Below are positions 45,231 to 54,516 of a stretch of 64,000 bases of DNA, piece after piece (position 1 is the first letter of the stretch; each line of letters opens with the position of its first letter). Position numbers and translations under genes: made by a program. Under the pieces are notes generated by a model that saw only the letters and a program-made list of their open reading frames with translations, was not told where the DNA came from and ran no database searches. Source of the DNA: Oegoconia quadripuncta (taxonomy: Eukaryota; Arthropoda; Insecta; Lepidoptera; Autostichidae); NCBI GenBank assembly GCA_949316235.1, contig OX438748.1, forward strand, positions 26,778,836 through 26,842,835. The letters are read 5' to 3'.

Positions 45231-45609
45231 TAATATCTCTACCAGGAAGGAACCGATTTCGATGTACATATTATCTTCTACTGGAACGTATTATTAACAT
45301 CCGATTCAAAAACTATGGATTTTATAGGTTTGATGCTTGCTATATATGCAGTACTAATGACTCAAATTAAGACGGTTTATTCCTCCCAGTGGCGCCCTCA
45401 TTGGATAAATTAAGATTACCTTTTAAATGCAGAATAAATAAAAAATATTGCTCTGATCCAAATTAGAGCAAGAGACTGAGGACAATGACTTCAAAGTTTT
45501 TCGAGTTCTTTTTTTGTTCTTTCAGCAAAGATCGTCGTTTCATCTTCGAATTTAAAGAATTCACACTTTGAACTTGTTTTAATTTATGGTAACCAAGATC
45601 AACTGTCAT

Positions 45610-45860
45610 TATCACATCAACCACAGGACGTCCACTGCTTCCCCATAGATTTCCAGAGTGTTCGGTTGGAAGCGACTTGCATCCACCGACCATCCACCTT
45701 GTAGGTGTGTGGTGTCGGCTATAGAAATTTTATGCCCAAATGGCCATCAGTTTTATAAGCTACATGTCCAGCCACTTAAGCTTATTAATCAGCTGGGCTA
45801 TATCGATGGCGTTCATTCTTATACTATCGTCATTTATAATTAGATTTAGCAGTGGAACAC
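45610..45860. mobile_element. RTE-related dispersed repeat
   Basis: CAACCACAGGACGTCCACTG, then GGTTGGAAGCGACTTGCATC, CACCTTGTAGGTGTGTGG and AGCTGGGCTATATCGATGGC. Confidence 0.6.
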
Positions 45861-46204
45861 TGATCATCGGTCTCACCATAACTCGTTGCCAGAGCTTTCT
45901 TATGAAGTCTAATTGTCACAGTCAGATATCCCGTTTTAGGGCCATAATAATCATAGGTGGTCTGCCATTTGCATTTCATTGGCTACACTCCCATTTGCCG
46001 AGGGGGGAAGTGGAAAACTTCTTTTCCTACTTACACGCCCTATTCCTTTCTTTAATTGGTCTGGGGTCCAAGGTAGCAATAGATTCACGTAGGGCACCGT
46101 CTACCTTCAGTAGGCGCCGTGTCGAGTACCACTGTTGATCCTGGCTTACAGGAGTTACAGTGGGAGGAGTGTGGAGGTGGGATCTGACAGAAGGTATTAT
46201 AGAT

Positions 46205-46455
46205 AACTAGCTGTTACCCGCGACTATATCCGCGTAGAATTCGTTCTACTACGAAATCCGTCACTCTATAACTCAATAGCATTCCCACTAATAATACCTA
46301 TACCAATCTCTTTTCCGGGATAAAAAATTGCCTACGTGTTAGTCCAAGCCCTAATCAGTCTACCAACCAAATTTCAATCAAATCTGTCCAGCAGTTTAGG
46401 CATGAAGAGGCAACATATATACACACACAAACATCCGCATTTATAATATTAGTTT
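46205..46455 (-). mobile_element. Dispersed repeat (TTATAATATTAG family), near complete
   Basis: CTAGCTGTTACCCGCGACTA at one end, TTTTCCGGGATAAAAAATTG inside, and CATTTATAATATTAGTTTCT at the other. Best copy of the family in the window. Confidence 0.7.
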
Positions 46456-46620
46456 CTAACCTGGGATTGGGATAAGTTAGGATGGTAACCCACCCATAAC
46501 AAAAGCCTGTAAAAAATAAACTGTTACGCCTTGATAGTTCACAGGAGGTAGGTACTTCCAGCTTATGTTATTTATTCATCACACATTGTAATCACCACCG
46601 TAATCACCATTACCTATACC

Positions 46621-46663
46621 ATACCTATTATAAACTAATATGATATTAGTTTATAATAGGTAT
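46621..46663. repeat. 43-bp palindrome
   Basis: Arms of 21 nt (46621-46641, 46643-46663) around a single G. The left arm begins ATACCTATTATAAACTAATA. Exact by eye. Confidence 0.9.
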
Positions 46664-46914
46664 TAGTTTAGATACAAAAAAATAAGTTAAATAAGACACT
46701 GCAACAACCAAAAATAACATACAAAACTCTTTTCACCTTTCAAATGTTCCGTGAATGTCATGGCAGAGCGAAACTAATTTTTCCCTTTTATACCCGTCAT
46801 CTGGGACTACAAGTTTCCATTCCTTTTAGCGTCATGAATTCGTGAAAGGTTAAAAAATTGCTTTCCATCTCGAATATTAGATAGGCTGAATGTATCCAAA
46901 AGTGTAAACAAACT

Positions 46915-47245
46915 TTTTTTTATGCATAACGGATTGGTACTTGACCTCAATCACACCTGATGTTAAGTGAAGATGAGGTCGAAGGTGGAAGCGTACTGAC
47001 CCGGAAACCCCAACACATTTGGGGGACTGGCTATCTTATCTTTGACAACCGGAACACAACAATGCTATTAACATTGCTGCTTGGCGGCAGATTTAGATAA
47101 GATGGTGTTAGCTAGCCAGGCGGACATTTAAAATGCCCTACCACCAACCAAACCGAGTACTTAAACAGTACCCCGCTGGGGATCGAACCCGCGACCTCCG
47201 AATCGTAAACCCAATGTTGTCTACATTGAGCCACGGAGGCGGCTA
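46915..47245 (-). mobile_element. SINE-C, full-length
   Basis: From TATGCATAACGGATTGG to the head GAGCCACGGAGGCGG. Box B in reverse is GGGGATCGAACCC. Confidence 0.92.
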
Positions 47246-47319
47246 AACTGCGTTGATCTTACTGAATAAATAGAGATTGGGAATTCTTGCATGGATGTAG
47301 TGGTATCATATCAACCACA

Positions 47320-47606
47320 GGATGTCCATTTCTGGACATAGGCCTCAAAGATTTGCAGATCGATCAGTTGGTATCGTTTAATGCACCACCGGCCATCATT
47401 TATTCACGCCCTGCCCACTGCTAGTTCATCTTTCTAATTCGGTTAGGCTATGTCTTTGATTTTCGTTCTTCTACCGATTTCCTCATTCTAGATTCGATCT
47501 CGTAGTGAAACGCAGGTATAGGGTTTACGAATCGGAGGTCATGGGTTCCATCTCCAACTTCCATCATCTTATCTAAGTCTGCCGCCTAACAGCAATGGTA
47601 ATATCA
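47320..47606. mobile_element. RTE-related repeat and SINE-C fragment
   Basis: 47320-47510 has CAACCACAGGATGTCCATTT and GCTATGTCTTTGATTTTCG. 47515-47600 carries GTTTACGAATCGGAGGTCAT then TTATCTAAGTCTGCCGCC, a SINE-C in plus orientation with its middle deleted. Confidence 0.55.
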
Positions 47607-47775
47607 TCAAAATCAAATCAAATCAAAAATATGTTATTCAATGTAGGATACAAAAATATCTCTTATTGAAAGTCAACATGTAATTTTTTTTTAAACTACA
47701 TCGCTTTGCAAGGTGCTATGGTAAGGGAGAAGAAAGACAAGAAACGCCGCAACAACACATCTTTTCAATTGGTAA
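47607..47775 (-). mobile_element. LINE 3'UTR with AATCA-type tail
   Basis: AAAATCAAATCAAATCAAAA then TATGTTATTCAATGTAGG and a block ending GAAACGCCGCAACAACACAT. The tail type matches the one at 51728-51770, so it is probably a relative of the LINE at 51733-53850. Confidence 0.55.
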
Positions 47776-48015
47776 TATTTTAGTTTTTCATCTATATAAC
47801 GGGCTAATGTTTAATAATTTTTTTGAAATTGTGTAACTACTCATATAGCTACCATATCACTACCTAAATCGACATTCATTGTGCAAACGCGGTGCAAAAC
47901 GGTCTAGGATAAAATATATTTAGGAATATAAATTGAAATAAATTAGGATATATTTTTAATTTTAAACAATTTTTCTGCATGAAGTTTACATACAAAGAGA
48001 ATTTACACACTAATA

Positions 48016-48165
48016 GAACTACGGGTAAACGAAGTTGCCCTTGGTACTACTAATAGGACTATGGGCAATTTGATTTGCCCGTGGTCCGATTGATAGAACC
48101 ACAGGCAAAAACAATTGCCCATGGATCGACCAGTAGCACTCGGCGATCGGACCACGGGCAACAAA
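48016..48165. repeat. Array of 40-bp hairpin units
   Basis: Seven copies of a 13-mer alternate in orientation. GAACTACGGGTAA, GGACTATGGGCAA, GAACCACAGGCAA and GGACCACGGGCAA start at 48016, 48056, 48096 and 48149. The opposite form starts at 48035 (TTGCCCTTGGTAC), 48075 (TTGCCCGTGGTCC) and 48115 (TTGCCCATGGATC). Each 40-bp unit is thus a small stem-loop with a 5-6-nt loop; the fourth is partial and displaced by 13 bp. No gene or known element type explains it. Confidence 0.88.
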
Positions 48166-48799
48166 CGTAATTATCGCTAGTAATGATTGCTGGGTATTGT
48201 GACATGTTAATCAGAGTTCTGTCAAATGAAATTTTTGACTGATTATAGTGGATGCTTGTTTTTTCGATAGTGGCAGCGATCATCAATCACAAACGTACCG
48301 TACCAGGTAGTATGCAATGAAACGATTATTTGTTACGGAATTTCATAAAGTTATACAGTCCTTAAACACAAAGTAGTACGTAGCAGCGGTTCTATTTTGT
48401 GCCTTAAAGCTATATCGTTTCCACAAACTGTATCACTGTGTGGTGCGCAATATTATCATATTTAACCTCTGTATGAATGTCTAAATGTTATATGACATGC
48501 ATACGTCACGACCTTTATCCCACGTGGGGTGGTCAGAGATATTCCAAATATAACCGTTTGGGTGTTACAAACATTAAATCTCTTAATGATGTCATAAGTT
48601 ATGTTATTAATCTATACTTATAAATAAAAGTATAATAAAACTGATACAATTCCAATTCTGTACAATGAAAATATTTTGAAATTTTCTTGGAGGGCACTCC
48701 TTAATCTATCTTAAAGCCAAAACTGTAATTATTTTCATTTTTGTCTGTCTGTATCTTAGGCGCGCATCACTCCGAAACTTCTGAATGATTTTTTTATAT
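48166..48799. other. Intergenic, no gene recognised
   Basis: AT-rich sequence next to the hairpin array; may be part of the same unknown element. 48700-48780 has a weak match to the TTATAATATTAG family (TTTGTCTGTCTGTATCTTAG). Confidence 0.35.
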
Positions 48800-48880
48800 A
48801 AATAAATAAATATTTCGGACACTTACACCAATCATCTAGTCCCAAACTAAGCAAAGCTTGTTCTATGGGTACTAGATAAC
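48800..48880 (-). mobile_element. SINE-B tail fragment
   Basis: AAATATTTCGGACACTTACA, then CCAATCATCTAGTCCCAAAC and GCAAAGCTTGTTCTATGG in reverse. It sits inside a TTATAATATTAG-type fragment. Confidence 0.8.
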
Positions 48881-49286
48881 CTAACCTATATCAGAACCCA
48901 TTACAGAAAACCGTATCTAAATCGGTCAAACAGTTTTGGAGGTAAATGGAAACATTCGCACAAACAAACCTTCTCCGCCATTTTAATAACCTCACCCTCC
49001 AATAGATGGCGCTACTAGTATTTTAAATCGCGATATAGTTTCGTTCGGTGGAGGACGTATATACCGTTGTAATTTTCAATACATAAACTCAATCCCATAC
49101 CTCCAGCTTCTGCGTCTCACATGGTAGTGGTTATTTTTGTAGAGTTCCAACGCTGGAAGTGGCGAGGAGCTCGTTTATAACCATATTCACCCGACTGCCT
49201 AAGGAAGGAGGGTAATTCGAGAGTCTTTCTTCTGTAGTGTATTGATAACCTTGCTTTACTTCGGTGTTTCACCGTAGCGTAACGGT

Positions 49287-49366
49287 TTTTTTTTTCTATA
49301 TGAGAGGGCGGCAAACGAGCATGCGGGTCACCTGATGGAAAGCAATCACCGCCGCCCATGGACACC
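49287..49366 (-). mobile_element. Jockey-type LINE 3' tail
   Basis: A T run, TATGAGAGGGCGGCAAACGA, then up to CCCATGGACACC, where the family match stops. 5'-truncated, abutting the shared 208-bp segment. Confidence 0.85.
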
Positions 49367-49369
49367 ACA

Positions 49370-49577
49370 ATAGGACTTTAGTTAGCAAATCTGTTCGCGT
49401 TGATGCAAAGGTATATCGCTAATAATAGGTATTTAGTTATAAGACATATTAAATTAATGGTAGCACTGTGAACTTCATTGCGTTGCTAAATGCTAAGGTA
49501 TTCCAAACAATTAAAAAAAAATAATCAATGGCTACTTTATATAACATTATAGGCTTCTTTTTATCCCCGAAAAACAA
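49370..49577 (-). repeat. Segment shared with 39146-39357 (inverted)
   Basis: AGGACTTTAGTTAGCAAATC through GAAAAACAACTG. It lies directly beyond the poly-A of the LINE at 49578-51299, exactly as at 39 kb. Confidence 0.88.
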
Positions 49578-50202
49578 CTGTTTTTTTTTTATATGAGAGG
49601 GCGGCAAAGGAGCATGCGGGTCACCTGATGGAAATCAATCACCGCCGCCCATGGACACCCGCAACACCAAAAGGGTCACAGATGCGTTGCCGGCCTTTGA
49701 GGAAGGTGTAGGCTCGTTTCTTGAAGGTTCCAATGTCGTACTCGTTCAGGAATACCGCAGCCGGAAGTCCGTTCCACAGGGTGGTCGTACGTGGTAAGAA
49801 GTTTCTTGAGAAACGTACAGTGGTAGACTTCCACTCATCCAGGTGATGTGGATGGAAATTTAATTTTCGGCGAGAAGTGTATCGGTTAAATTGAGCAGCG
49901 GGTATTAGCTCGAACAGTTCTTCAGAACACTCCCCATGAAATATGCGCTAGAGAATGCAGAGGGACGCGACGTCTCTTCGCAACGCCAGGGGATCCAGTC
50001 GGTCAGTGAGACTCTCTTGGCCGACAATTCGGACTGCGCGACGTTGAATGCGGTCAAAAGGAAGAAGCTGGTACTGAGGTGCCCAAGCCCATAGGTGAGA
50101 AAAATTCGGTACCACCAACGGGTACCACAGAACTTGGAACAAAAAGTTCCATGCCCTGGAGCACTACGTCGGCGACAGAATCGGCAATGGCGTTGGAATC
50201 CT

Positions 50203-50952
50203 CTAGCGAGAAGCAAATCTGACTCCATGGGTAGGATGAAAAGAACGCCAAATATAGTGCCAAAAACGACGGCAGCCCGTGGTACGGGACGGCATGTGGC
50301 GCGTGAGTGGCACTACGCTCCGAATTAGACATGGTCCGAGGAGCCCATCGACAGTGACCTGATAGCCGCTAGGATTTGAGGTCAGCAGGAGATCCAACAG
50401 TGAAGGTGTATGGTCTTCCACATCTGGAATTCGCGTATGCGAAGGGACCACCTGTGTTAGACCATAGGCCAAAGCAAAGTTATGGAGAGATCTACCCGCG
50501 TGGTCAGTTTTGTGTGACCCAAGCCATTCAGAGTGATGGGCGTTGAAATCGCCTAGAAGTACAATCACAGCGGATGGGATCTCTCGTAGCACGGAATCAG
50601 TTGCCGCTTCGAGGTGCTCAAGGAGTCGGTCGGTTTCGGAGTCACCGCTGTGGGATCTGTATAGGCACGCGTAAACACGGGGATGGTCGTCGCAGTTTAC
50701 GCACAGCCAGATGATAGACAGATCCCTACCTTCAAGGTTGCCCAGGCGGCGGACGCAGACATCGCCCCTGACGTACACGCATACACCTGCGCGGAGCACA
50801 AATCTATGTTCGATTTTGTACCCGGGGTAATTCAAGTATGACGTGTCGGCAGGTGGCGATATCTGAGTCTCCGTCAGAAAGAGCAAGGCCGGCTTTTCCG
50901 CCTCGAGGTGATGGTGGACGGAGTTCAGGTTCGAGTGGATCCCCCTGATATT
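50203..50952 (-). pseudogene. AP endonuclease domain of the deleted LINE
   Basis: Read from 50952, the frame runs NIRGIHSNLNSVHHHLEAEK, FLTETQ (catalytic Glu), then LGDFNAHHSEWL (catalytic GDFN) and SLLDLLLTSNP. It ends FASR at 50203. The Ser-Asp-His box expected near LLGPCLIRSVVPL is not visible and seems deleted. An in-frame TGA at 50953-50955 separates it from the upstream frame 50956-51141. In LINEs this domain nicks target DNA. After about 50280 frames shift before the deletion junction, so the chain is broken. Confidence 0.82.
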
Positions 50953-50955
50953 TCA

Positions 50956-51141
50956 AAAGTGCACACGGAGCGCAGGAGGGGGTGCCGTTTGGTTTCTGCT
51001 CTTGCCGCAGGCAGGTACGAGCGGATTTTTGCCCACCCCAGAATACGTAGGGCAGCCTGAGCGATGCTCAGGGAGGGATTCTCCAGCACTGATAGTGCTG
51101 GTACCCTCCTGGGGTACTAACTCTTTAAATACCGCTACCAT
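50956..51141 (-). pseudogene. ORF1-type C-terminal fragment of the LINE
   Basis: 61 codons ending LRVHF, followed by TGA and, in the same frame, the endonuclease. Includes CGKSRNQTAPPP. Too short to assign beyond position in the element. Confidence 0.45.
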
Positions 51142-51309
51142 TCTGGAGTGAGACTGGGAGATTCGTCCTCACCGGACGAAGCGCAGTGGCAAAATGCCGC
51201 TACTCAAACGTCGGTCTTCTGCGAGAGGGTGGTACTTCCCCGGTCGAGCCGGCCCATTCATGCTGCAAGCTAAAAGATTACAGCGTGGCTCTACCACTAC
51301 AAAAATATT

Positions 51310-51363
51310 GGTGTCGATTCGGATGAACACAAACTAAACAAAACTAAACTACACACGACACCA
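51310..51363. mobile_element. MITE with 'GGTGTCGATTCGG' repeats, deleted copy
   Basis: 54 bp: left end GGTGTCGATTCGGATGAACA, a short TAAACAAAACTAAACTA stretch, and right end CGACACC. Flanked by ATT on both sides. The middle is gone; it lies just beyond the LINE 5' end. Confidence 0.7.
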
Positions 51364-51732
51364 TTAGATACTATTCCATAATTAATGCCTAATTATGCTT
51401 TTCCAATTTAATTGGGTAACTTTAATTCAAATATTGTTGTTAGTGTACAATGTTTGAACAGATATTCTAATTTTAATTTTCAATAGTTTTTCCCCATATA
51501 TGTGCCCCCATCTTACTCCGCCACTATGTCCACCGCCTTATCGCAACAATTTAATTCGTCCCCGTGCGAATTAGGTCCGGTCAACGAGCCAATCTCACTT
51601 GGTAGATGTTTCACTTAACTGTGTTACCCGTCTCTCTCCAACTATTAACAAACTGGATACTATCTCGCTCAACCTAAATGTTTATATAATAAATTCAATT
51701 CGCCATCTATGTACTAAAAGTATGCTATTATA
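51364..51732. other. Intergenic, no gene recognised
   Basis: AT-rich sequence with no family recognised. Confidence 0.4.
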
Positions 51733-53850
51733 AAATCAAAATCAAAATCAAAATCAAAAATGTTTTTATTTCGTAAGTTATAAGAATAACATTTGAAATC
51801 GTCATGACATACAGTTATCGCTCATTCACTAGGCAGTCTCCCCAGAGAAGAACGAGCAAGAAACTCCAGGGTTGCTCTTTTTAAATAAGTCAATACAAAT
51901 ACAATTTGAGATACCTAATTGTAAAATTTATGATTCGACAAAGAAAATAAGAATAAAATATACTGGATAATGGCGAGCGGTTCATGTCCACGCATTCTTA
52001 TCATCCAGATAGTCAGAAATTTTATAATAGCCTTTGGCACATAGTTTTCGTTTAATGGTTGTTTTAAATTTATTTAAAGGCAAATTTTGAATGTCTACCG
52101 GAACCTTATTGTAAAAGCGTATACATTGTCCCTTGAATGACTTAGTGACTTTGTGTAAGCGACTGCTATGGACAGCAAGTTTATTTTTATATCTTGTATT
52201 AACATTGTGTATTTCACAATTTTTCCTAAACAAATACAGATTCTTTCTTACATACATTAAGTTTTCGTAAATATATTGCGATGCCAAAGTTAATATATTG
52301 ATTTCTTGAAATTTATTCCTCAGAGATACTCGGGAGCCTAACTTGTAGATCGCACGAACCGCTCGCTTCTGCAGAACAAAAATACAATTTATGTCCGCGG
52401 CATTTCCCCATAACAGAATGCCATAAGCCATTATGCTATGGAAATAGCTGTAGTATACCAGCCTCGCGGTGTCCACGTCGGTTAAATAGCGGATTTTTTT
52501 AATAGCGAACACTGCAGAACTGAGACGTTTCGACAACCTTTCGATATGTGGACCCCATTGTAGTCCTTTATCTAACATAATGCCTAGAAATAGAGTAGTG
52601 TCCACAAGCTCCAACTCCTCGTTTTTTATTAAAATAGTACTAGCTACCTGTTTGACATTAGGTAGTGAAAATTTTATGCATTTGGTTTTTTTTTCATTAA
52701 GAAGTAGGTTATTTGACGTAAACCATTCAACCACCTTAGAGATAGCACTATTCACGTCGTCAAGAGTTTTCTGTCGTCTCCTAACTTTAAAGAGCAAGGA
52801 GGTGTCATCAGCAAATATTGTTATCTCATGGTTTCCGTTTATACAATTGGGTAGATCATTAATATATACAAGAAATAAGAATGGCCCGAGAATTGAGCCC
52901 TGTGGAACACCTATGCAAACTGGAGACCCTGACGACCTCTTACCATTGACATCAACCCTTTGAACTCGATTACACAAGTACGATTCCAAAAGGTTGAGGG
53001 CACGGCCTATAATGCCATAGTAGCGTAATTTCCTGACCAGACCATCATGATGAACGCAGTCAAAGGCCTTGGATAGATCACAGAAAATACCTATCGCATC
53101 CTGCGAATCTTCCCATGCTTCAAATATATATTCAATAAGCGCAACACCGGCATCGGTTGTTGAGCGACCCCGTGTGAATCCAAATTGTTTTGAAGTCATT
53201 AAATTATTAGTATTGAAGTAAGACAACAATTGATTTAAAATTAGTTTTTCGAAAACTTTACTAAAAGTTGGTAGAATTGAAATGGGTCTAAAATTAGTGG
53301 GGTCTGATGTACTACCAGCTTTGAATAATGGAATTACTTTACTTTGTTTCATCAAGTCAGGAAATACACCACTGTCTACACATTTATTAAAGATGCAAGC
53401 TAAGTGTGGTGCAATGCAATCAATGATGGAATTAACTATTTTAACAGAAAGACCATAGAGATCAGTGGTTTTTTTCATTTCCAGTGATTTATACGCTTTC
53501 ATGATGTCATTTGGACTAACATGTCTAAATATTTTCAGTTGCACATTCGGGACATCGCTATTCATTCTGAGTAAAGATTCGGCTACGGTGGGAGATGACT
53601 TAAGTGACTTCGTGGTTGTTATTGGAATATCTGTGAAAAACTTTTCAAATGCTTCTGCAACCTCCAAGTCTGTATTAAGGATGCAATCGTTAATTTTTAG
53701 TTCCATATTTGAATCGCGGGCCTTAACTTTTCCAGTTTCGCTGTTTATAACTGTCCATGTGGTTTTCACAATGTTTCTACTATTTTTAATTTTGGATTTT
53801 ATAAAATATAGCTTTAGGTAGACGAATATTTTTATCCCTAGGTACTATAG
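51733..53850 (-). mobile_element. Jockey/CR1-type LINE, 5'-truncated
   Basis: Minus-strand element with a 595-codon reverse transcriptase, a 3'UTR (51733-51981, with AGGGTTGCTCTTTTTAAATA) and a tail of AAAATC-type repeats (51728-51770 on plus). Its upstream frame opens after a TAG near 53850, so the endonuclease is missing by ordinary 5' truncation. Confidence 0.88.
51982..53769 (-). CDS. LINE reverse transcriptase, endonuclease lacking
   Basis: 595 uninterrupted codons counted from a GTG at 53769; the frame stays open for about 28 more codons upstream, so the start is arbitrary. Reverse-transcriptase blocks appear in order: SKVIPLFKAGSTSDPTNFRP (about 143-162), CDLSKAFD with the first catalytic Asp (about 231), GVPQGSILGP (287-296), YINDLP, and FADD (319-322) with the other two. 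The C-terminal region ends VPVDIQNLPLNKFKTTIK then YLDDKNAW. It resembles the Jockey/CR1 group. No frameshift in this length implies a young copy. Without an endonuclease it is unlikely to be autonomous. Confidence 0.88.
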   Translation of the reverse strand: MKTTWTVINSETGKVKARDSNMELKINDCILNTDLEVAEAFEKFFTDIPITTTKSLKSSPTVAESLLRMNSDVPNVQLKIFRHVSPNDIMKAYKSLEMKKTTDLYGLSVKIVNSIIDCIAPHLACIFNKCVDSGVFPDLMKQSKVIPLFKAGSTSDPTNFRPISILPTFSKVFEKLILNQLLSYFNTNNLMTSKQFGFTRGRSTTDAGVALIEYIFEAWEDSQDAIGIFCDLSKAFDCVHHDGLVRKLRYYGIIGRALNLLESYLCNRVQRVDVNGKRSSGSPVCIGVPQGSILGPFLFLVYINDLPNCINGNHEITIFADDTSLLFKVRRRQKTLDDVNSAISKVVEWFTSNNLLLNEKKTKCIKFSLPNVKQVASTILIKNEELELVDTTLFLGIMLDKGLQWGPHIERLSKRLSSAVFAIKKIRYLTDVDTARLVYYSYFHSIMAYGILLWGNAADINCIFVLQKRAVRAIYKLGSRVSLRNKFQEINILTLASQYIYENLMYVRKNLYLFRKNCEIHNVNTRYKNKLAVHSSRLHKVTKSFKGQCIRFYNKVPVDIQNLPLNKFKTTIKRKLCAKGYYKISDYLDDKNAWT

Positions 53851-54009
53851 TCAGTTTTCTCTTTAATTTTCTTTAGAACACCACAAAATGCAAGTTACAC
53901 ATTGCGTTTTAAAAGAAACATACCAAAGAAAAAACTATTTAATTGAAAATAGAACGCCTAGTGCCTAATATTTACGATTTTATAATCGTCTAATATTTAT
54001 TATTATATG

Positions 54010-54165
54010 AAATTATTCCGTGACGCAGTCACATTCGTTATCCGTTTCCGATTAGCGGAGTTAAGCAATGCCTGGCGCGGTGCCTTTAACCCCTTGGATG
54101 TGTGACCACTAGTGGCATTATAACACGAGTTTTTCCGTGCTTCAGAGGACACTTTAAATAGGCAC
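54010..54165 (+). mobile_element. 5S-rRNA-derived SINE
   Basis: CGATTAGCGGAGTTAAGCAA, GCCTGGCGCGGTGCC, then CTTGGATGTGTGACCACTAG follow 5S rRNA order. The GAGTTTTTCCGTGCTTCAGA middle matches the other copies. It lies between the LINE and the gloverin 3' end. Confidence 0.78.
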
Positions 54166-54277
54166 AGAGCAATAGTGACATAAAACACGCTGAGAATCAA
54201 ACCAGATTTTTCCAAACCTGCTCAAGCTATCGAAATAGAATTTAATTAAATATAACCAATCAATTAAAATATTTATA

Positions 54278-54283
54278 TTTATT
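54278..54283 (-). terminator. Candidate gloverin poly-A signal
   Basis: AATAAA on the minus strand about 235 nt after the gloverin stop. No closer canonical hexamer was seen. Confidence 0.45.
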
Positions 54284-54516
54284 TCAAAGACTAGAAAACA
54301 TTATAGATATAGCAAAAATCACAGCAATAAATTAGTTATTACACTCGGGAGCAAAACTAGCAAGAATTGGGTGACCATTTACTTTTGCTACCGAGTATAT
54401 CGTAGATAATGTACAATCGGGTCCATAACTACATGCACCATTTAGACATATATCTATGTAGACTGATATAATACGAATCACAATAAATAAGGTTGTTTTA
54501 TCCTATAAGCCTTAGT

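Larger units (their letters stand above)
49578..51299 (-). mobile_element. Jockey-type LINE with internal deletion of the reverse transcriptase
   Basis: On the minus strand the element begins near 51299 (GTAGTGGTAGAGCC). It reads through an ORF1-like end and an endonuclease (50203-50952), then jumps near 50110 to the C-terminal tail ([24 protein letters not shown]-, [19 protein letters not shown]) and poly-A at 49578. All catalytic reverse-transcriptase motifs are missing. The 5' end looks complete, so this is an internal deletion rather than the usual 5' truncation. It would need another element's enzyme to move. Confidence 0.85.

Noticed and set aside
48016..48165. CRISPR or intrinsic terminator series
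   Set aside because: Units are alternating inverted motifs without spacers of constant unique sequence, and no U-tracts follow the stems; neither fits an insect genome.
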